From assembly GCA_947258815.1 (NCBI GenBank), contig CAMYJW010000030.1, positions 864,770 to 928,769 on the forward strand: a stretch of DNA of 64,000 bases, in the 5' to 3' direction. A program made the position numbers and the translations under genes. Shown one piece after another: positions 58,733 through 64,000 of the stretch (within the stretch, counting starts at the first letter, position 1; every line of letters begins with the position of its first letter). The notes beneath the pieces are model-generated. The model was not told where the DNA came from and made no database searches. It saw nothing but the letters and a program-made list of their open reading frames with translations. Origin of the DNA: an uncultured Sphingomonadaceae bacterium (GTDB lineage: Bacteria > Pseudomonadota > Alphaproteobacteria > Sphingomonadales > Sphingomonadaceae).

Positions 58733-58984
58733 CTATTCGGACGGCGGCAAGTCGAAAGGATCGTCCTCGCGTTCCTCTGACCGTCTTCGAAGTTCGACAT
58801 TGCGTTCGGGAACGGCCTGAACGCCCGGTTCAAGCAACGCATCGGGAGAACGCGGCACTTCGCGCCCATATGGCGCAACCGGCAGCGATTTGCCCTGCTT
58901 GGGTTCAAGCCCCGCGCGATTTCCGCAGGCAGACAACGCGAGCGTCAACGTCAGCCCGCTTGCGATCAATGCCGTGGCGCGCAT
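58733..58984 (-). CDS. Small lipoprotein, LptM/YifL-like by position
   Basis: MRATALIASGLTLTLALSACGNRAGLEPKQGK lipobox; between argH and lysA. Confidence 0.72.
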   Translation of the reverse strand: MRATALIASGLTLTLALSACGNRAGLEPKQGKSLPVAPYGREVPRSPDALLEPGVQAVPERNVELRRRSEEREDDPFDLPPSE

Positions 58985-58989
58985 CGCGT

Positions 58990-60363
58990 TTACTCCATTC
59001 CCAGTAATTGACGCGCCTGTACCACGCGCTTGCGCACTTCATCGGGCGCGGTTCCGCCATGGCTGCAACGCGCCGCAACCGACGCTTCAACCGAAAGCGC
59101 GGCATAGACCCGATCATCGATCCGCGCATCAATCGCCTGCAAATCCGCAAGCGGCAATGCATCCAGCGCGCAGCCCCTGGTTTCGGCAAGTTTCACCGCC
59201 GCGCCGGTGATATGATGGGCTTCGCGAAATGGAATGTCGGCCTGTGTCACCAGCCAGTCAGCCAGATCTGTTGCCGTGGCATAGCCCAGTTCGGCGGCTT
59301 CACGCATCCGATCGGTGCGAAACGTTGAATCGGCGATCATCCCCGTCATCGCGGCAATAGACAGCGCCAGCAAACCCGCCGCTTCGAACACCGGCGGTTT
59401 ATCGTCCTGCATATCTTTCGAATAGGCGAGCGGCAGGCCCTTCATCGTCATCATCAGCGCGCTGAGGCACCCGGCAATGCGCCCGGCATGGCCGCGCACC
59501 AGCTCTGCCGCATCGGGGTTTTTCTTTTGCGGCATGATCGAGCTGCCGGTTGAAAGCGTATCGGGCATGCGCACGAAACCGAAAGGCTGGCTCGCCCAGA
59601 TGATGAACTCTTCGGCCAGCCGCGAAAGATGCAGGCTGCACTGCGCCGCGGCCATCAGATAATCGAGCGCGAAATCCCGATCAGATACGGCATCGAGGCT
59701 GTTATCGGTCGGCGCGTCAAAGCCCAGCGCTTGCGCGGTCATTTCGCGATCAATCGGAAACCCGGTTCCCGCCAGCGCTGCAGACCCCAGCGGACACTTG
59801 TTCAGCCGCGCGCGCGCATCGGCAAAGCGCGAACGATCGCGCGCGATCATCTCATAGTAGGCCATCAGGTGGTGCCCCAACGTCACTGGCTGGGCGGTCT
59901 GCAAATGGGTGAACCCCGGCATGATCGATCCGGCATGTTCGCCCGCGCGGCTGACCAGCGCCTTTTGCAGCGCTTCCAGCCCGGCATCCGCCTGTTCCAG
60001 CGCATCGCGCACCCACAGCCTGAAATCGGTCGCCACCTGGTCGTTGCGGCTGCGCGCGGTATGCAGCCGCCCCGCCGCCGCGCCGATCAATTCTGACAGG
60101 CGGCTTTCGGTGGTCATGTGAATGTCTTCAAGATCCCAGTCTTCGGGCACGCCATCGGCTTCGTATTCGGCGGCAACGGCATCAAGCCCATCGAGAATCG
60201 CCTGCATATCCGCGTCGGAAACGATCTGTTGCGCGCCCAGCATCGTCACATGCGCCTTCGACGCGGCAATATCCTGACGCCACAATGCCTTGTCGAACGG
60301 GATAGAGGCATTTATCTCACGCATGATTGCAGACGGTCCGGCCTCGAACCGTCCGCCCCACAT
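58990..60363 (-). CDS. argH: Argininosuccinate lyase
   Basis: [66 protein letters not shown] at 60363. Confidence 0.96.
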   Translation of the reverse strand: MWGGRFEAGPSAIMREINASIPFDKALWRQDIAASKAHVTMLGAQQIVSDADMQAILDGLDAVAAEYEADGVPEDWDLEDIHMTTESRLSELIGAAAGRLHTARSRNDQVATDFRLWVRDALEQADAGLEALQKALVSRAGEHAGSIMPGFTHLQTAQPVTLGHHLMAYYEMIARDRSRFADARARLNKCPLGSAALAGTGFPIDREMTAQALGFDAPTDNSLDAVSDRDFALDYLMAAAQCSLHLSRLAEEFIIWASQPFGFVRMPDTLSTGSSIMPQKKNPDAAELVRGHAGRIAGCLSALMMTMKGLPLAYSKDMQDDKPPVFEAAGLLALSIAAMTGMIADSTFRTDRMREAAELGYATATDLADWLVTQADIPFREAHHITGAAVKLAETRGCALDALPLADLQAIDARIDDRVYAALSVEASVAARCSHGGTAPDEVRKRVVQARQLLGME

Positions 60364-60367
60364 CTGG

Positions 60368-60949
60368 TTGGAACCTGTCTTGCTGTTATCCCGGTCGCTC
60401 AAACTTGGTGTCCTTGGCCTCGCGCTGATTGCTAGCGCCTGCGATAGGCAAAGCGCGACACAGGCGCAACCACAGGCTGAAGCATCCAGCGAGGCCAAAG
60501 CGCTGAGCGGCACGATAGACCGCACGCATGCAGGCACGCCGCTGCCAAAACTTGAACTGCGCGATGCCGCAGGCAATTCGTTGAAGCTCGGCACGCTGTC
60601 GGGCAAACCGCTGCTGATCAACCTTTGGGCGACATGGTGCGCGCCATGCGTGGTCGAACTGCCGATGCTTAACACTCTGGCCGCCGAGATGGACGGCACC
60701 CTGCGCGTGCTCACCGTCTCCCAGGATATGCGTCAGACCGAAAACGTCGCGCCGTTTCTGGCGCAGCGCGGGCTGGACCGGCTGGAGCCGTGGCTTGATC
60801 CCGGATCGGACCTGACGTTTGAACTAGGTGCACAAACGCTGCCTGCAACGATCCTTTATGACAGCGACGGCAAGGAAGTGTGGCGCTATATCGGCGGCAA
60901 TGACTGGACCAGCGCGCAAAGCGCCGCGTGGCTGGACGAAGCGTTCTAA
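60368..60949 (+). CDS. TlpA-family thioredoxin-like lipoprotein (start uncertain)
   Basis: [16 protein letters not shown] lipobox; [22 protein letters not shown] active site; TTG starts only, 60368 chosen because the 60290 start overlaps argH. Confidence 0.85.
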   Translation: MEPVLLLSRSLKLGVLGLALIASACDRQSATQAQPQAEASSEAKALSGTIDRTHAGTPLPKLELRDAAGNSLKLGTLSGKPLLINLWATWCAPCVVELPMLNTLAAEMDGTLRVLTVSQDMRQTENVAPFLAQRGLDRLEPWLDPGSDLTFELGAQTLPATILYDSDGKEVWRYIGGNDWTSAQSAAWLDEAF

Positions 60950-60994
60950 AAACAGGCGCCACGCACCTCCACGCCAGCAACTCGCGATGAAAAC

Positions 60995-62212
60995 CTAACC
61001 TGATCGGTGCTGAAGCCTAAGCGCCAGCGCGATTGCCGCCGCCCCAGCGATCAGCGCAATCGGGATAGTCCCGATCAGAACCTCGCGCTCCTGCGCATTG
61101 CCGCTCAACAGCATCGCGCCATAAAGCGGTCCGGCTATCGACCCGATCCGTCCCCAGGCGACTGCCGCCCCGGTGCCGACGCCACCTGTCCCGCGCGGAT
61201 AGATCGGCGGCGTCATCGCATAAAGAAACGACTGCGTTGTGAGGATCGCGCCGCCCAGAAAAAACGCCAGCACAATACCTGCCAGCGGCACGACCACGTT
61301 CGCCAACGCAAACAACAGGACTGGGATCGCCGAAAAGGCAATCAGCGCGACAAGCCACGCACGCTTGGTATCAAGCAGCGGGGCAGAAATCAGACACGCA
61401 AGAAACCCGCCACCGTTAAATGCAAGCTGCGCGATTAGTGCCTGCCGCGCGCTGAAACCCATGCCTGAAAGCAGCGTAGGAAGCCAGTTCAGGACCAGAT
61501 AGAGGATAATCAGTGTGGCGAAAAAACTGAGCCAGACAAGCAAGGTGGGAACAGCGCGATCCGCACCGAAAAGCGATTCCAGAACACCTGCTTTGCGGTC
61601 ATGCGCCGGATCGCTTTCAGATGAGCGAGCCTGCCCGATTGAACGAAAAGCCCAAAGCGCGATGCCAACAGCAATCGGAATAGCCCCGCCAATGAAGAAC
61701 AGCGGACGCCATGCATCTCCGGCAATTGCACCAGCCAGACTGACCGAGGCCCCGCCGATGGGAACCCCGCAATACAGATAGGCAACAGCGCGCTTTTCCT
61801 TGCCCGGCGCGGCATTTTCCGATGTCAGAGCAATCAGATTGGGCAACGCGCCGCCGAGGCCAAGCCCGGTCAGAAAGCGCGTGACGATCAATTCCGTGCC
61901 GTTGCTCGCCAGTCCGGTCAGTATCGAGGCGACACCGAATGCAAAGACAGATGCGGCAAGCACTGAAATCCGGCCCAGCCGATCCGCCACCCAGCCCCCG
62001 AAAAGCGCGCCGAACAGCAAACCGAACGTGCTGGCGCTGAAAAACAGGCCAAGCGTATCGGAATCGAGCCCCATCGGCCCGGCAAAACGAGGGGCTGCCA
62101 CACCGGCTACTTGCAGATCAAACCCTTCCAGAACCGCGATGGCGATGCACAGCCACGCAATTTCCGGGCGGGCGCGCCCCTGCCCGGCATCTGAGGTGGT
62201 CGTTGCCATAGT
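60995..62212 (-). CDS. MFS transporter (aromatic acid:H+ symporter-like)
   Basis: EGFDLQVAGVAAP; FGWVADRLGRISVLAAS-type loop; 12-TM pattern. Confidence 0.9.
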   Translation of the reverse strand, partial: TMATTTSDAGQGRARPEIAWLCIAIAVLEGFDLQVAGVAAPRFAGPMGLDSDTLGLFFSASTFGLLFGALFGGWVADRLGRISVLAASVFAFGVASILTGLASNGTELIVTRFLTGLGLGGALPNLIALTSENAAPGKEKRAVAYLYCGVPIGGASVSLAGAIAGDAWRPLFFIGGAIPIAVGIALWAFRSIGQARSSESDPAHDRKAGVLESLFGADRAVPTLLVWLSFFATLIILYLVLNWLPTLLSGMGFSARQALIAQLAFNGGGFLACLISAPLLDTKRAWLVALIAFSAIPVLLFALANVVVPLAGIVLAFFLGGAILTTQSFLYAMTPPIYPRGTGGVGTGAAVAWGRIGSIAGPLYGAMLLSGNAQEREVLIGTIPIALIAGAAAIALALRLQHRSG

Positions 62213-62260
62213 CGCTTTCAATCAACGATCAGATTAGGACTGGCGAGTGCGCCCCACCGT

Positions 62261-63319
62261 TCAACGCCGCTCACCGGGAAAGCGCGCGATATCTATCTGA
62301 TCGCGCATTCCGGCATAGCCCAGCCCCATCGACATATCCCATTCCAGCATCGAATATGGATGGCCTTTGTCAAACGCGCTCAGCTCATCGAGCCGGGCAA
62401 GCGTTTCGGCAGACAGCGCCAGATCGCAGGCGGCAAGGTTTTGCTGCATTTGCTCTGGACGAGTCGCGCCGACAATCGGGATGATCCCGCGAGTCATCAT
62501 CCATGCCAGCGCCACTTGTGCGGGAGGCGCGCCAATCCCGGCGGCCACTGAGTCAAGCGCCTGCGCAATCGCCCGGTTGCGATCATCGAGCGGCTGAATC
62601 TGCATCGTATCGAGCCGCTTGGGCCCGTTGCCGCCTTCGGCCTGATCGCCAGCGGTGTATTTGCCAGACAGTATCCCGCCTGCCAGCGGCGACCATGCGG
62701 TGATCGCAATATCGTGCGCGACGGCCAGCGGTATATGCTCCCGCTCGATCGAACGCTGCACGAGGCTGTATTCAAGCTGCATGCAGGCAATTGGCGGCAG
62801 GCCACGCAGATCGTGAAACGCCTGCCCGCGCGACACGATCCAGGCCGGCACATCGGAGAGGCCGACATGCAGGATCTTGCCCGCGCGGATCATATCCTCA
62901 AACGCGCGCAAAACCTCGTCCACAGGCGTGGTGAAATCCCAGAAATGCGCATAATAAAGATCGATATAGTCGATCCCCAGCCGGGCAAGGCTCTTATCGA
63001 CATTCTGTACGATATTCTTGCGGTGCGTGCCCGCTTCATTGGGGTCCATCCGCCCCGGCGGCGCATTGGCATACTTGGTGGCAACAACGAACCGTTCGCG
63101 ATCATCGGCAATGAACCGGCCGATCATCTTTTCGCTTTCGCCGCCGGTATACATGTTCGCCGTGTCGATAAAATTGCCGCCACCTTCGACATAGGCATCG
63201 AAGACCGCGCGGCATTCGCTTTCGGGGCGCGACCATTCAGCCGCCTCGCCAAAAGTCATCGTACCAAGGGCGATCTGCGACACGCGCATGCCGCTGCGGC
63301 CAAGTATCGAATAGCGCAT
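62261..63319 (-). CDS. Aldo/keto reductase
   Basis: MRYSILGRSGMRVSQIALGTMTFGEAAEW; FIDTANMYTGGESEKMIGRF; DYIDLYYAHFWD. Confidence 0.94.
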   Translation of the reverse strand: MRYSILGRSGMRVSQIALGTMTFGEAAEWSRPESECRAVFDAYVEGGGNFIDTANMYTGGESEKMIGRFIADDRERFVVATKYANAPPGRMDPNEAGTHRKNIVQNVDKSLARLGIDYIDLYYAHFWDFTTPVDEVLRAFEDMIRAGKILHVGLSDVPAWIVSRGQAFHDLRGLPPIACMQLEYSLVQRSIEREHIPLAVAHDIAITAWSPLAGGILSGKYTAGDQAEGGNGPKRLDTMQIQPLDDRNRAIAQALDSVAAGIGAPPAQVALAWMMTRGIIPIVGATRPEQMQQNLAACDLALSAETLARLDELSAFDKGHPYSMLEWDMSMGLGYAGMRDQIDIARFPGERR

Positions 63320-63329
63320 CAGGCGCGGC

Positions 63330-63998
63330 TTATGTGTTCAGGCCGGGATTGTTGCGCCATGCTTCATCGGGCGGCGGGATGAGGCCAAGCTGCATGGCAA
63401 ATTCACGGAAATTCCAGTGCGTGCGACAACGCACGATCTTGCCATCCTTATACATCTGGGTGGTGGTGCCGCGTGTCACCGTGGTTTTGCCCACGGCTTC
63501 CTTGATGCCGAAGAACGGCGCATTGTGTGTCGCTTTCCAGACCCACTGCATATAGCCCCATTCATCGTAATCGATGTCCGCGCCCAGCATGATATTGTTG
63601 GCAAAGCGATTGTAATCGCCTTCGAGGCCTTCTGATTTCCAGTCAGCCGGAATGCCGCCCTGCCGCTTAACACCCTTGGACTCTCCAGCCGGGCCGCCGT
63701 CATATGTCAGCACTTCAAACTTGTGGACGCCAAATTCGGAATCGGGGCCGGAATTGTTGAACACCAGAAACGCTTTGTAGAGCTCTTCCTTGGTGGTGAT
63801 CGTCTGCATGAACTCGATGTCTTCCCAGACGAAATCATCGGCATAATAGCCCAGCACTTCTTCGGCGCCTTTATCGAAAAAGGCGGTGACCCAATCCTGC
63901 GCGGCCTGGAAATTCTTGGCCTGTTTCAGCGCGGCAGGCGCACCCGTCGACGCGACCGGCGCGGCATCGGCGGCGGCGCACCCGGCCAGCCCGGCAGC
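63330..63998 (-). CDS. NTF2/SnoaL-like exported protein, N-terminus truncated by window edge
   Basis: Frame stays open to the right edge with AAGLAGCAAADAAPVASTG (lipobox-like), then QDWVTAFFDKGAEEVLGYYADDFVWEDIEF; NTF2-like pattern. Confidence 0.75.
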   Translation of the reverse strand, partial: AAGLAGCAAADAAPVASTGAPAALKQAKNFQAAQDWVTAFFDKGAEEVLGYYADDFVWEDIEFMQTITTKEELYKAFLVFNNSGPDSEFGVHKFEVLTYDGGPAGESKGVKRQGGIPADWKSEGLEGDYNRFANNIMLGADIDYDEWGYMQWVWKATHNAPFFGIKEAVGKTTVTRGTTTQMYKDGKIVRCRTHWNFREFAMQLGLIPPPDEAWRNNPGLNT

Positions 63999-64000
63999 GC

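Noticed and set aside
1-64000. tRNA, rRNA, CRISPR, prophage or transposase features
   Set aside because: No tRNA-like T-arm/acceptor pattern, regularly spaced repeat array, integrase or transposase protein was recognised; tRNAscan-SE/CRISPRCasFinder would be decisive.

Overview
The window is a gene-dense, high-GC alphaproteobacterial chromosome segment. Gene content and protein flavour suggest Sphingomonadales (Erythrobacteraceae/Sphingomonadaceae-like); this is inference, with no database search. About 70 protein-coding genes are supported. Most are housekeeping: phoH-ybeY-corC, mgtE, nudC, mutY, dciA-like, smc, ubiA, rsmE, gshA, bamB, selO, pyrC, rplU-rpmA, moaA/moaD/moaE, folB, thrC, a complete aa3-type cytochrome c oxidase assembly locus (ctaC-ctaD-ctaB-small ORF-ctaG-ctaE-DUF983-surf1), pyrE-pdxJ-acpS-lepB-ruvX, cysG-like, lysA and argH. 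I found no rRNA, tRNA, CRISPR array, transposase or prophage. The most interesting region is a compact minus-strand three-gene cassette at about 54483-56521: a 54-aa acidic/hydrophobic peptide ORF followed by two coupled uncharacterised proteins, one with cupin-like His clusters. It could be an undescribed peptide-plus-oxygenase (RiPP-like) system. Other leads are: a tandem pair of cupins (37522-38708) in which one paralogue has lost most of the putative metal ligands; an SDR C-terminal remnant coupled to folB and moaA; a 40-aa single-TM ORF inside the cox operon that the ORF track missed; a BrnT/BrnA toxin-antitoxin module behind smc; a two-copy intergenic hairpin element; and a siroheme synthase with a vestigial SUMT tail.
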